This document shows, one piece after another, positions 37,752 through 49,800 of a DNA stretch of 64,000 nucleotides. Below the pieces are notes generated by a model that searched no databases, was not told the origin of the DNA, and saw only the letters and a program-made list of their open reading frames with translations. The position numbers were made by a program, and so were the translations under genes. Source of the DNA: Zerene cesonia (lineage: Eukaryota; Arthropoda; Insecta; Lepidoptera; Pieridae); contig NC_052105.1 of NCBI RefSeq assembly GCF_012273895.1, forward strand, positions 5,990,716 to 6,054,715, in the 5' to 3' direction. Each line of letters begins with the position of its first letter. The first letter of the stretch is position 1.

Positions 37752-39179
37752 GTACAGATAAAACTTTATTACGAAGCTACTCCGTATCAGTAGTTATAAA
37801 AAACGTCTATTATCATAACAACAATATTTTTTCTTGACACATTCTCGCTATCTTCGGTGATAACACGACAAGTGGCGTCTTGGGACCCATGCCCTTGGCT
37901 CATGGGTTTTTAGCTTGGAAGTATGTGAAAATAATAGATTTTTTTATTGTTTTACGTTTACTCATATTGTCTTAGTTGGTTTTATAACAGGTCAGACGAA
38001 TTTCGTCCAGTTGTGGCACAAATACTGTAATATTATACGAGTAGTTTTTAAATCTGAGTGCTTTATTTCATTTGTGATGTAATAAAACATTCACAGTTCA
38101 GATTTTCGGGAGACTACGATTATCGGATAAGAAGTAGCTTAAAACTGTTACCAAATAATAAAATTATCAGTTTTGAGATTTCCTTTAGCTTTTTAAATTA
38201 TTAAAGCTCAAAAGTTAACCAGACCAATAAGGTTATATATTTCGAATTATTGCTACTAACAAATAATTCGATAAAACAATCGAAGAACGATCTCATTACC
38301 AGCTAACTGACCGATGCATGGTCCATATAAATGAATGATCTCAACATTGAATTTATCGCCGCGATAAGGGGACAGTAAACAAGACATGGTTTATTGCCAA
38401 CAATCATAAAGCTTATCTGCGGAGTGAAGTACGAACTAAATGCGCTTTTGTTATAATATTTTTATGGCAACAACTATATTATAAGTTAACAAAATATGCA
38501 CGAATTATAAATAAACCTAGCCTATGACTAACTGACTAATAGAATACTGGGTATGATCTTAAATGTTTCATGATTTTAGATTTTAAGGAATAACGAACAT
38601 TTTTTTTTTCTACATAACATGTATCTTAATCAACATCTCACTCTGTATGATATGATACACTTAAACAAATGTAAAAAGAAATAAAATATATTTTGAAGCG
38701 TAAATCGGTCGAAGCATACGCAAGGAGACTTATTTCACCTGAATATAATTATATGTTCTGAATATGTTCACAACGAACTTATGTAGCTTTTTTGACTACA
38801 TTGCTTCTAAACATCTCTATCTAACTACATTTGCTTATTGTATACTAGTTTCTATGGTAAGAAAAAGAGAAAATCCTGTATATTGTTTATTATTTGTGTT
38901 TATCTTGTGTAATTGATATATTGCACTAATAATGCTGACTTCAATATATTAACATAGTAAAAGATATTTTTTTTGTAAATATTCCTTCTTTTCATAAGTA
39001 TGTAAGTACGCTAAGATGTTCGTCTTCAAATATTTTTGTATTATGTGATAAACTTTGACTTCTTTATCGGCATTGAAAGATAATATGTGTTTTAGTTCCA
39101 TATATAATATGAATAATTATTTTATTTATTCCAATATTATTGTGTACTGAGATTAAATCATATATAGAGGCGTAGGCCC

Positions 39180-39388
39180 ATATCCTTTTTTTGACCCTTC
39201 CCAGTCCTTTCCTTTATTCCTATCGTCAATCCTCTCTTAATCCCTTTCCAATTTGAAGTCGGCAATCCATTAGTAGAAGCGTAAGGTCTGCAACCGGCCT
39301 TACGTCTTTCCTAATGTTTATGGGCGGTGGTAGCGCTTACCATCAGATGACCCACCAGCTCCATTGCCGACAATGACATAAAAAAATG
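39180..39388 (+). mobile_element. Second copy of the 8350-8552 family
   Basis: TTCCCAGTCCTTTCCTTTAT, AGGTCTGCAACCGGCCTTAC, GGTGGTAGCGCTTACCATCA and tail AATGACATAAAAAAATG. Confidence 0.6.
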
Positions 39389-39410
39389 TATATTTCTTTA
39401 GTAATTATTA

Positions 39411-39443
39411 TATAATAATAATAATAATAAGAATAATAATAAG
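39411..39443. repeat. (ATA)n microsatellite
   Basis: Imperfect ATA/AAT run directly after the tail of the 39180-39388 retroposon-like copy; tails often seed such runs. Confidence 0.9.
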
Positions 39444-40270
39444 CAGATTGTTACAGAAGTTTCAAATACCTAATTTCTCACAACAAACTTATTTAAATGA
39501 CTAGATAGTAGTTAGTACTTCTCTTTTTAAAAGATAGAAAGAAAAAAAAAACGGTATATATGATGATAGTACACATAACGATAAAGAAAGACAAAATATA
39601 CATAACAAAAATAAAATAAATATGCAAATATTTACTACCTAGTGACGAATTAAGGCCTGCCACTCAGTGCAAGTGAATTTTTCGTCAAACTATGGGTTCT
39701 ATTAAAGAATGAATTGGAATATTTTATTTGTTTACGTAACCTCAATGCAAAACGAATATAAAAAAATGTACAAACTAAAAGTCCCGTCGCCATAGCGTAC
39801 AATTTCCTATACAATGATCCTGATTTTTACTGGATGCTTTTTGACTTATTGACAATGGATGTGTTCATGCTTAAAACTACTAAATGAATTGCTCTAGTAT
39901 AAAGAATTATATAATAACAAATTATATAATTATATAGCATATAGAATTTTTTATATTTATAATGTCTACAAATATTATAAATATAAAATAATACATTTGT
40001 AAATTATTGAATAACTTTTCTTGTAGTGTATGTATTGTTTAGTTCCTAAAGTTTTAAACAATTTAAAGCATATATTACACATATTTGAAACGCTTTAGAT
40101 AGGTATATTAGACAAAATAAAACATTAAATTGAATATATTATAAATAAAATAACGAAGACGACATGACATGTTGTTTTGTTCTGTTTATTTAGCTACTTA
40201 AATGCCTATTTGTTATATCGAAACATGATAACAAACCATGCTTTGAAAAGAGACAAAAACTAGATACCTA

Positions 40271-40276
40271 TTTATT
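40271..40276 (-). terminator. Poly(A) signal after the 40417-40695 exon
   Basis: AATAAA on the minus strand 140 nt downstream of the stop codon. Confidence 0.4.
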
Positions 40277-40416
40277 GCACTTCATAAGCTTAAGGCGAGC
40301 AATTTCATATCGAAGAATCCAGAAAATACCGCTTAAGCGATAAGTAAAAGTATTATAAACAGCCATTATATATCCGCCACGCAAACAACACGTATCAATC
40401 ATGAAACATCGCACTG

Positions 40417-40695
40417 TCACAATATATTATCACAAATATTGCACTCGTATGCAATAAAAACATCACCAAAGTTAGCTTCGAACTGTTTTCCCAGTAATTT
40501 TGTTGTCGCTTTTATATGTGTAACCTTAAGTTTGGCCCTACAAGCATTTAGGGTTAAATGATACACTCTGGTGGTAGGAGTCATCATGTCCTCACCCCAA
40601 GGGGTCACAACCACTCGTTCATTGTTCTTACGATAAATAATTATGTAGGTGTTTTTATACTTACGGAATAATAGCCGATTGTATGTAAATTCGAA
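40417..40695 (-). CDS. Candidate last exon of an unrecognised minus-strand gene
   Basis: After a pyrimidine-rich acceptor (TTTCTGTGCATAG) an open frame of 92 codons runs in phase 0 to a TGA. It begins FEFTYNRLLFRKYKNTYIII, contains ERVVVTPWGEDMMTPTTR and ends FIAYECNICDNIL, alternating strand-like hydrophobic runs with charged turns. A poly(A) signal follows 140 nt after the stop. I do not recognise the family; the strand pattern and YEC near the end are loosely lipocalin-like, which is weak. Upstream exons were not located; a minus-strand frame at 43304-43369 (MLDIIRKVRSDGDD) could be one. Confidence 0.4.
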   Translation of the reverse strand, partial: FEFTYNRLLFRKYKNTYIIIYRKNNERVVVTPWGEDMMTPTTRVYHLTLNACRAKLKVTHIKATTKLLGKQFEANFGDVFIAYECNICDNIL

Positions 40696-41397
40696 CTATG
40701 CACAGAAATGACGAAAATGTAAGAAATTTGAATAGAATTTAACATTTACAATGAATTGGAAATTGTTTCCGAGTTGGTAAACGTGTAACTTTATACTTAG
40801 GTTTGGTTTAGTGGATATTGAAAATGGAATCTATGGCATTATAATATTATATATCATTGCTTTATTCTAGATAAAATAGTTAATACTATTACATAATAAT
40901 AAAAAAATAATAAACAATGTAGCAATATTGAATGCACAAGAAAAATGCATTTGCAGGGCTTATCGCATTTTTAACACGCTTTTATTTTATGTCATAGCAG
41001 GCAACTGAGCTGGTGGTTCGCGATCACCACCGTCCGTGAACATTCGCAGAGGTTGTGCCTTTGTGGATGCGTAATAATACAAAATCGTGTTATTAAGGAG
41101 GTGCGTGACTGTCAAAATCCCGTATTACCACAGGTAACATAATATGAGACAGTACCTAGTTGGTTTTTTACATTTTAATAATTTTGATATCTAAGCAATA
41201 ATTTGTTACATCAAACGAGCTTGAGTTACAAGTAGAACTGAATATTAAAATGTAATTTGAGAAAATTAGGTAAGCTTGAATGAAATGATTTAGTATTAAA
41301 ATGTAATTAGTGTAGAAACAATGTCTCACGTACTTATTCTAAATACATACGTAGGTAAATAAGGGTAGAAATATCACCTAATTTTGATATCTGTTTT

Positions 41398-41545
41398 GGT
41401 GCTTCATTTGATGGTAAGATCAGCAGATAGCCACCGCCTACGAGCACTGCAAATACGTAGCTCACTTAAAGTCAAGGGATAAGGAAATGATAAAGGAATA
41501 AAGAAAGGAATGGACTGGGTAAGATAAGGGCCTCCGGCTCCTCTC
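41398..41545 (-). mobile_element. Fragment of the 8350-8552 family
   Basis: GAATGGACTGGGTAAGATAA preceded by AAGGGATAAGGAAATGATAA and a GTAAGATCAGCAGATAGCCA block, matching in reverse. Confidence 0.35.
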
Positions 41546-41873
41546 ATAGAGCGAAATACGGTAGCATTTACGTACTATTTCATACAGAACTTTTGTGGGG
41601 GGGGGGTGTGGTGAAATATCTTAGGGCTTTTCAAGATTTCACGAAGATATGTATAATTTTGACTCAGAGTTAATACAAATACGTACCTTCATATGAGGTC
41701 ACTTCCTTCAAATTAAATAATTACCTTGAACTTAGTCATCCAGTGCGTGATTACTAGAAGCACGGGTAACATAATACGATAGATACATATATGTTAAATC
41801 AGTTCGAATTGAATATTGAATAGGCACTGTATTCATTATTCAATACTGAATTCCTGCTGATTTTATTAATACA

Positions 41874-42000
41874 AAAATAGCTTTGCCTGCCTGTTTGTTA
41901 GCTTTTACGCCTAAACTATTGAAAGAATTCTGGATAAATTCTGAGCAAAGATAGTCAGTAGACCTTGAGAAAGGACATAGGTTAAAATTTTAATTAATAT
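41874..42000 (+). mobile_element. Helitron-like fragment of the same type as 35459-35623
   Basis: GCTTTTACGCCTAAACTATT, AAAGATAGTCAGTAGACC and GAGAAAGGACATAGG; only the 5' half remains. Confidence 0.45.
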
Positions 42001-42004
42001 GCTA

Positions 42005-45000
42005 ATATAAAAATAACTTGATACAATTTAATTTTTAGTTATATAGCATTCAAATGCTTTATAAACGAGATTTTTTTTAAATAGTGAAATGAGGCGGAAT
42101 AAAAAAAATAAGAAAAAATACTTAACTTGTTGCAATTAAATAAATGAATCAATATTCTAGTCGTGAAAACAGATTTAAATGATACTTGGAATAGTAAAAA
42201 AAATAATCAAATTTGCTAACGCCATCTCTAAAATAATCTCGTAACGACGTTGTGATCTTCACGGTACAATGGTGATTTAGTTAAACCATGTGTTGATAGG
42301 TGGCGTTGAAAAAAAAAACACTAAATGGCAATCAAACCGCAAAATGCATCATTTTATTGTTGTAACATGTTCTTATAAATTTAAATTTTTGATTAACTTT
42401 TTCAATGCTAGGGACAGTTTTAAAAAAGAAAAGGGAAAAATTTAATTAATCTGATTTTTACTCAAGTATTTAGTATCATGCATTACACATTTTCAATGTA
42501 TGTTACGTATCTCTCCACTTTCGTAAAATAAATTGAATAAAAAAAAATCAATTATTTCTATCATTTATTCATAATTTACACATTACATCTAAACAGTTGT
42601 TTGACCAAAAAATACACCCAGAATACAATGAAATTCCAAAACTTGCAACACAAAAACGATATTAAAACAATAGTATTTAACTTAAACTTCACACCAATTC
42701 CATCTACACTTAATACTATAAATTATATCAAAGAAGCTTCACAAATACCAGAATTAAACCCACATTTTATAGTAGACATATTTACATAGTCAGATCATAT
42801 CAAGATTTTATCTTATATATTAAATGAATAATTACATAATAAACAGGACTAAATATAGGTCACTTTATAATTTTTCATTTATCTAAACCTTACAGAAATT
42901 TCGAAGATCAAAACAATCAATACTGAATTCGAATTGAAATCACTAATACATATAATTTTAGTAATTTTTCAAGGCCTAAACATTATTACTAACAAAACTT
43001 AAATATCTCTAGCCAGGTTATCTTAAGAGGTAGGTTCCTAATTAGATACACACAAAGAGTTTTCCATTATTACGTGACGTTTATTTATTAATACAAAAAA
43101 ATGCATATTAAATCAATATACATAGCAGAAAATACATTAGCTTTACTGCAAAACATAGCCTATAAATAAACAACCATATAAATTCATGTAAAGATAAAAA
43201 AAAAACATACAAAATATCCATTTGGCGACGATTGATAGAAATAAAATCGCAATATTATAAAGAGCAGTTTATCATTTATTTTTGAACAACAACACAGTGT
43301 CACCAACTTTTCTCTGAAATGAAGGATGTCGTCACCGTCGCTTCGAACCTTTCGAATAATATCCAACATTTAGAATATAATTCCACCTTGAATAACTTTC
43401 GTCGTATTAAAAAATGTGGAAAACAAGATAGCTATGCTATTACCCACCCAGAGCTCTTGGCGTAGGTAGGTCAGCAATGACAATTCAACATATGTAGATT
43501 TTATTTTCCATTTTAAACATATGGTGGCACAACAAAAATAATCCAGCCTAATACTGTAAGTATTCCATATTGTAATTTATAAACCTAGACTCGCGAACAC
43601 ACTTTCGCGTTTACAATATAAGTAATAATAAGAGATACATTGATACAAATTTCAATAATATTACCTAGATATCGAGTCGTTATTACAATTCTTTTATATA
43701 TTTATTTATATTTATCAATTCTCACCAAACAGACTGTAGGCTCGTTGAAACTTGACTGGCCTCATATATAATAGACAGTTTGACGTATTATTACAAATTA
43801 GTTATCATCAGGTACATATTCTCTAGAATCTAGAGTCAAGACAAATGGAGTAATACATGATAGTCCTATATTGTCCCAAAAATGTAAGCATATGTCATTT
43901 GATCCAAAAATGCCATCAGTATTATAATGTTTTTCTTAACAGTACTTGTAGAGAGAAAACAAGTTAAGTCATATTTCTTTTATTAGAAATTTTTGTATTC
44001 ACAATCATTTTAGACCATACTTAGAACATTCAATTTGTTAGGGTCAATTCGTCAATTATGGACAAGGGTTTGAATATCTCACTTTAAGGCAATGAAGGCC
44101 ATAAATAAGAGATGTTTGAATAAAAAAGACATACTGCAAAAATTACCTATATCAAAAATTTCTGCATTAAAAATGCCTCTTCCTCTTAACAAATGACATA
44201 TAAGATTAGAAACTTCTGGAACACTATAGACCTCAAGAATACTCCTTTAAGAATCGTTATTAATATGACTTTCACAATGTTTAATAAGAAATGACACTCC
44301 AAAGTACCATGATACTACAAAGAGTAATATCGGTAAAAACACAATCACACATTTTTCTTCACACAATTATTTTGTGTGATGGTGATTGTTTAACAAAATT
44401 GGGAAATGTGATGACTGATGATTAGGATTATGTATACGGAGTGTCAGTTACGAGAAGCAATATTTTGGTTCTTGAAACATACCTGACGATTACAATTAAA
44501 GAAAATAAATACTAGCAGAGACTAGTTATTTTTAAAGGACAATGCATTTGCAAATTATCTTAAACATTAGAGCTTATTGACTAACATTTTTTGTTCAATT
44601 ACATATAACAAAGAGGAACACACTTAATTTATTGTAGGGAACTAACAAAAGTAATAATATATTAAGTTGTAAAAGAAAAAACAAAGACCTTAAAAAACAT
44701 ATCCATTTTATACTTCAAATTATTTATTGCTGAAAAAGAAAAAAATATTGAAACTAAATTAAGAAATTAGCTACATATTTCTTAAATTTCACATCTTATA
44801 AATTTTAAATGTCAACTGATTTTCATAAACGAAAACCAAGAGAAAAAATCAATATTTCAAAACATAATTAAATTCAAATTTAGAACTATTTGTTGCCAAC
44901 AACATTTCCCGCGTTTTTTTTATAATATTTTGTACGAACCTTTTTTTTTTTTGTTATACTGTTATCCATCCTTGGATTGGTTAGGTTTTATTGAATTTTA

Positions 45001-46258
45001 AAAATATATGGTGGCCGGTTTATTTATAACATAGAAACAAACATGCATATATTATATTATCATTTAGAATTTAAATATATTTTTCATTAATTTTGTGAAC
45101 AATATTTCCCAAATTGAAATGTTAATAATAATAACATGCCATATATAGATACAGTTATATAATTTACAACTTATATTAAATGGTATGTAAAGAATAATTC
45201 AATCAATATTTAAGTTATCATACATTTCAATGTACAATATTATGATTTGAATGTAATGATTTTTAAAGAAATGAAAAAAAAAAATAACAAAATTGCTTTT
45301 CTTAAATGTCAATGTTCATTGTATAAAAATAATTTATCATTTGTGTAAACTAGAATGATTATTATTACACAAGTGTAACCAATATGTTTGTATGTCAATA
45401 ATTAAGTTATGAATAATAAGAAGTTATCAATTAAGATTTAAGATTCACAAATTAGAACAAAGATAAAAAAAATCTACATGTTTTTTATGATGAATAGTAT
45501 ATGATTTATGAACAAGTATGGATGAAATAAACCCAAAAATGGGTTTAAACGATGTATTTTCCCCACTCTCTGGTAGCGAAACTTGACAACCATACAACTT
45601 AATAGTCAATCTGTATGACGTATATATACCAGACTTTTTTCTTGAAAAAATGTCTCAGACATACTTTAAAAGACCTAAATTGGTCTTACTAATGCTAGCA
45701 ACACCACTATTTGTTGAAAAATCATCAAAATTTTGAAAAAAACAACCCAAACATAAACAGAAATGCATCTTATAATTATCATACACTAGCTTGTAAATTA
45801 ATTATGAAAAAGCGTTGACTTTTCAACAAATAATGATGTTGCAAGTTCTACAATCTGCAATTACCTCATCATGTAAAACTGGCATGTCATGCAACTTGAC
45901 GATTAAGATGTATGATTGATTCGTGACAGATTAATGCAATTTGGCACGCTTCTATCACAGGACCTGTTCTTCTTCGGCCCTCCACGATCCTTACTGTTAA
46001 ACCTTAGTATTTATAAGAGTAGAGTTGTGCAATACATTATAATTCTCTGTACACCTATATTATAATTAATATATGTAACAGAGCTTAATCATTACATGAG
46101 CTAATGTTTATCATCAATTAGTATAGTTTTGTACACATTACACTAATATTAAATTTATATTATAGACATTGATACATTTGGATTGTGTAAGAATTTATCA
46201 ACACACATTCAACAACACATTTTGTTTGTAAGTGTGTAGAAACCTTAGTCCTATATAG
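42005..46258. other. Transposon-poor, AT-rich stretch downstream of the TP53BP1-like gene
   Basis: No splice-supported exon. Candidate frames: minus 43304-43369 (MLDIIRKVRSDGDD) and plus 42601-42789 (62 codons, G-poor). Part may be 3' UTR of the TP53BP1-like transcript. Confidence 0.35.
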
Positions 46259-46264
46259 TTTATT
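46259..46264 (-). terminator. Candidate poly(A) signal of the TP53BP1-like gene
   Basis: AATAAA on the minus strand about 300 nt after the stop codon. Other signals further down cannot be excluded, since 42-46 kb has no other assigned transcript. Confidence 0.35.
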
Positions 46265-46560
46265 CTAGTCACCCATAGTAAGGTTAGAATTTTCCTAGTA
46301 CATTTGTACTATATACTTGCATTAGAGAACTTTTGACACCTATAAGACTGAAGCTCCAACGCACTTCTATATTTATCAATGGAATGTGTTCCAAGTCCTT
46401 ATTTAAGAGATCATCCAAGATAGTTTCATTAGTGTCACTTACACTTACACCAACACCGTCACTGTACTTACACTAACACTATCACTAAAGTGTGTCCTCG
46501 CACAGCACTCACCATGTGTCAATATTCACGTATAATGAGCACTTTTTTGAAGTCCCAGGA

Positions 46561-46893
46561 TCATTCGTTCTCCGTGTACATGAATGAGAACCGGTCGTGG
46601 CTGGTTGGCAGGAGGGCTTTGCCTTCGATGAGGCACTGCTTGACCCATGTCGGTGAAACTAGAGGAATGTTGTCTTGGTTCGCTTTATTCTGGACCTCAT
46701 GTGGACAGTCAAAGTCAGCTATGAGGGCGAAGGCCCCAGACATGTTGAGGTCTTCTTCATTGACCACTCTGGTTGTCGCTCCAGCCAAGGAGCAGACACG
46801 GCCCCAAAACTTGACGAAAGTGTCTTGTTCACCGCATATGAGGATGACTTTGTCTTCAAAGAATGTCGTGTTCCGCTTACCTGATGGAGGAAC
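46561..46893 (-). CDS. TP53BP1: TP53BP1-like exon 11 (BRCT2 and stop)
   Basis: 333 nt, residues 1109-1218 plus stop. FFEDKVILICGEQD is the first strand of BRCT2, VSPTWVKQCL carries W1191, and the protein ends FMYTENE. The acceptor is a T-rich tract ending TTTACAG. Confidence 0.9.
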   Translation of the reverse strand, partial: VPPSGKRNTTFFEDKVILICGEQDTFVKFWGRVCSLAGATTRVVNEEDLNMSGAFALIADFDCPHEVQNKANQDNIPLVSPTWVKQCLIEGKALLPTSHDRFSFMYTENE

Positions 46894-49800
46894 CTGTAAA
46901 AAAATATTATATAAATATCATCAAGTAGCATATGTGAATGGACATTTTAAAATGAGAATAAATTTGGATACAGACCTAAAATTCACTCATGTAGGTACCA
47001 GCACACTTAGGTTGTTGGCTCACGCAGCTACCGGCGGCATCATGTCGTGGTCAATCACGCACCTACCAGCTGACTGATATTATTGCCATTCATGCAGCTT
47101 TACATGGTCACTCACCCTAGTAACGTAGGCGCGGCGGTGCAGCGAGAAGCCGGCGGGCAGCAGGAGCGCGGGGTGCACTCACCCAGGTGACGTAGGCGCG
47201 GCGGTGCAGCGAGAAGCCGGCGGGCAGCAGGAGCGCGGGGTGCACTCACCCAGGTGACGTAGGCGCGGCGGTGCAGCGAGAAGCCGGCGGGCAGCAGGAG
47301 CGCGGGGTGCACTCACCCAGGTGACGTAGGCGCGGCGGTGCAGCGAGAAGCCGGCGGGCAGCAGGAACGCGTCGGGGTCGAGGCGGCGCGCGGCGGCGCA
47401 GCTGCGCACGACCCACGCGTGCGAGACGGCGCGCACGTCCGCCGCGAGGCACAGGATGTACTTGATGGTGAGGCACGGCCGCGGCGCGATCAGCATGCAC
47501 GACGCGTACTTGCTCTTCGGCACGTCGTCGAAGTCGCTACGAGTGTACAATGATTAGTGATGCAATGCTATTGAAAGTTATAATAATGACAACAATATCT
47601 CTTTGTATATCTTTTTTTTACAAGCTTGGATGCATTCTTCAAATGTAACATAAATTAGCTACTGCCATCCTTTTAAAAAGAAAAGTAGTTATTAATAAAA
47701 ATTTTACCTGTATACAATGCCTCCACCAGCTTCCAGCTGCTCCTTCAGCCGTTCCTTATTGAATGGACGATCACAGAACTCCAATTCCTCAGTATCAGTT
47801 CCTACCATAGATGATGTGGTTTCACCGTCTTCTTCTGAAGAATAGTGTCGCGTTTCTTGACTCTGAAATGTCCATATATAATGTAAAATCTGCGTCTTTA
47901 TCTGTTGACATTAAACAACACCGCAAAAGATGGAAAAGATCTCTATACATCATTACAACACATATCTATATGGTCGAGATCACATAAGATAAGAGGAAGT
48001 TTTATTCAAAATAAATAAAAAAATTTGCCAACAACCAAGAGGAGAAAATTTTGAACATATTAAATATACCACAATAATACTCTAGGACATCGAATAATCT
48101 AGAAAAGCTTACCTTCTCCGACTCCTTCTCTCTCTTATCTACTGGCCGAGGTTGGTCAGTGCAAGTGAGTAGGAAATGCAGTCCAGCAAATAGAGTGCTT
48201 CCTGCTGGAGGGATTGGCCCTAAAGTGGATACGGTATCTTCATCGTTCTCGAATTTTGTTAGTTTCGAGTTCTTTTTGCCAATGTTCTGTTTCGCAGCAC
48301 CTTTCAATTGGAGAGGACCAGCTGGAAGATTATATGATAGAGCGTTTCTATATAACAATTTATCGCTATTGAAATTTCACAAGGGTTTACTATTACTTTT
48401 TAGATTCCCCAATATAATAAATTAAAGAAATCTGCTTGTCAAAATCTCTTAACTTTTAGACATCATTTTTTGTCAAAAAGTTTACAGCTTTGCAGAGTTG
48501 TCTTTACATAATTCTTCTTCCATCCTATAACCAGATCATCCTACTGTTTTTTATTCTCAATTGTGTGTTGTTTCCCCGCACTTACCTTTAACCCCATCGA
48601 TCTTACGGGGTGTCTTCTGCACTTCCGGCTCAACGCCCGTCACTTCCTCCAACCTGACCGGTGGTGCTGAATTGCTGCTTTCGCTCATCTCACTTGACTC
48701 GCTCGCGAGCCGCTTGCGACCCGCCACTGGGGTGCTTTTTGTTTTCACTCCTAGAGAATATGTATGCGATTTTGAACTTTATGGCTTAATCCATAAATGA
48801 ATAAAACAGTAAAAGATTAGTTCTATTTAGTAAGTTGAACAATGTTGCTACATATCGACGTTTACATGGTTGTTATTTAGATTAATAATTATAATATGTA
48901 AGCCACCATTGAAAAGGTGCGTAAGTTCATATTAACAAAATATAAATAAAACAGATATAGAATTCTGTGACAAGTTGTTTTTATTGAATAAGGTGGTCTG
49001 TTGCTATGGTCCTTCGAGTCGGTTACAGGTTATTTTACGTCAATGAGGATACATTTTTTAAATTTTTTGATGACTTGATAAAATATAAAGAATATAATAC
49101 TTAAGTATTGAATGTGACTTGAAGATAAGTATTTGGTTTAATGACAAAGCTTACTTGTAAGCTCACACCTTGAACAAGATTTTAAACTAAAATATAATAA
49201 ATACCTGATGTCGAAGCTTTGGGGCTCTTTGGTGATACGACACGTTTCCTAGCGCTGGAATTTCCCTTATCCCGGCTGCGAGCGCTACGTGGGCCCTGAA
49301 TTGATTTTATAATTAGTAAATTTCATCACAGCTATTTAATTAAAAAACTTGTGGGTAAAATTATAACTCTTTCCTGTTAATCTTTTAATTTCTAGGTATT
49401 TACCTGTATTATATTATCCAAATCCAGTTCCCTATTGTGCCGTCGGCGCGGTGTGGCCGGCGCGGCCGGCGATCGAGGTCTGCCGGACTCCTTGAGGGAC
49501 CTCGCTTGGTCCTCCGTGAGGTATAACTCGCTGGCCGTTACTATGACTATTGTATCCCTGTTGAGTTAATGATTACACTGGCTTGAGAGATCATAATGAT
49601 AATGACATGCTTTAATGATAGAAGCAACAAAACTGTCATACTTACTCATACAGGGCATATATGAATAAATTATTTAATGTCTTGAAACCGATCCTTATTA
49701 GGAGTACAAAGTTTTAATCAAAAAGTTTTACTCAAAAATTTTGGTCAATAATCTCGAGTGTAAAGGAATCCTTAACATAAGGTGAGTGAAGCATTTTAAT

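Larger units (their letters stand above)
35630..39175. other. Long stretch without recognised transposons
   Basis: Holds the CpG-rich patch 37083-37200 and the weak candidate exon 37704-37751. The absence of Helitrons over 3.5 kb contrasts with the flanks. Confidence 0.4.

Noticed and set aside
41597..41606. Run of ten G as a possible G-quadruplex
   Set aside because: A single run without the four separated G-tracts required.
46490..47077. 195-codon plus-strand frame opposite the last TP53BP1-like exon
   Set aside because: It mirrors exon 11 and its flanks; the minus strand has BRCT sequence and consistent splicing.
47112..47312. GC-rich minus-strand frames across the 67-bp repeats
   Set aside because: Read-through of intron repeats; the frames arise because 67 is not a multiple of three and lack independent support.
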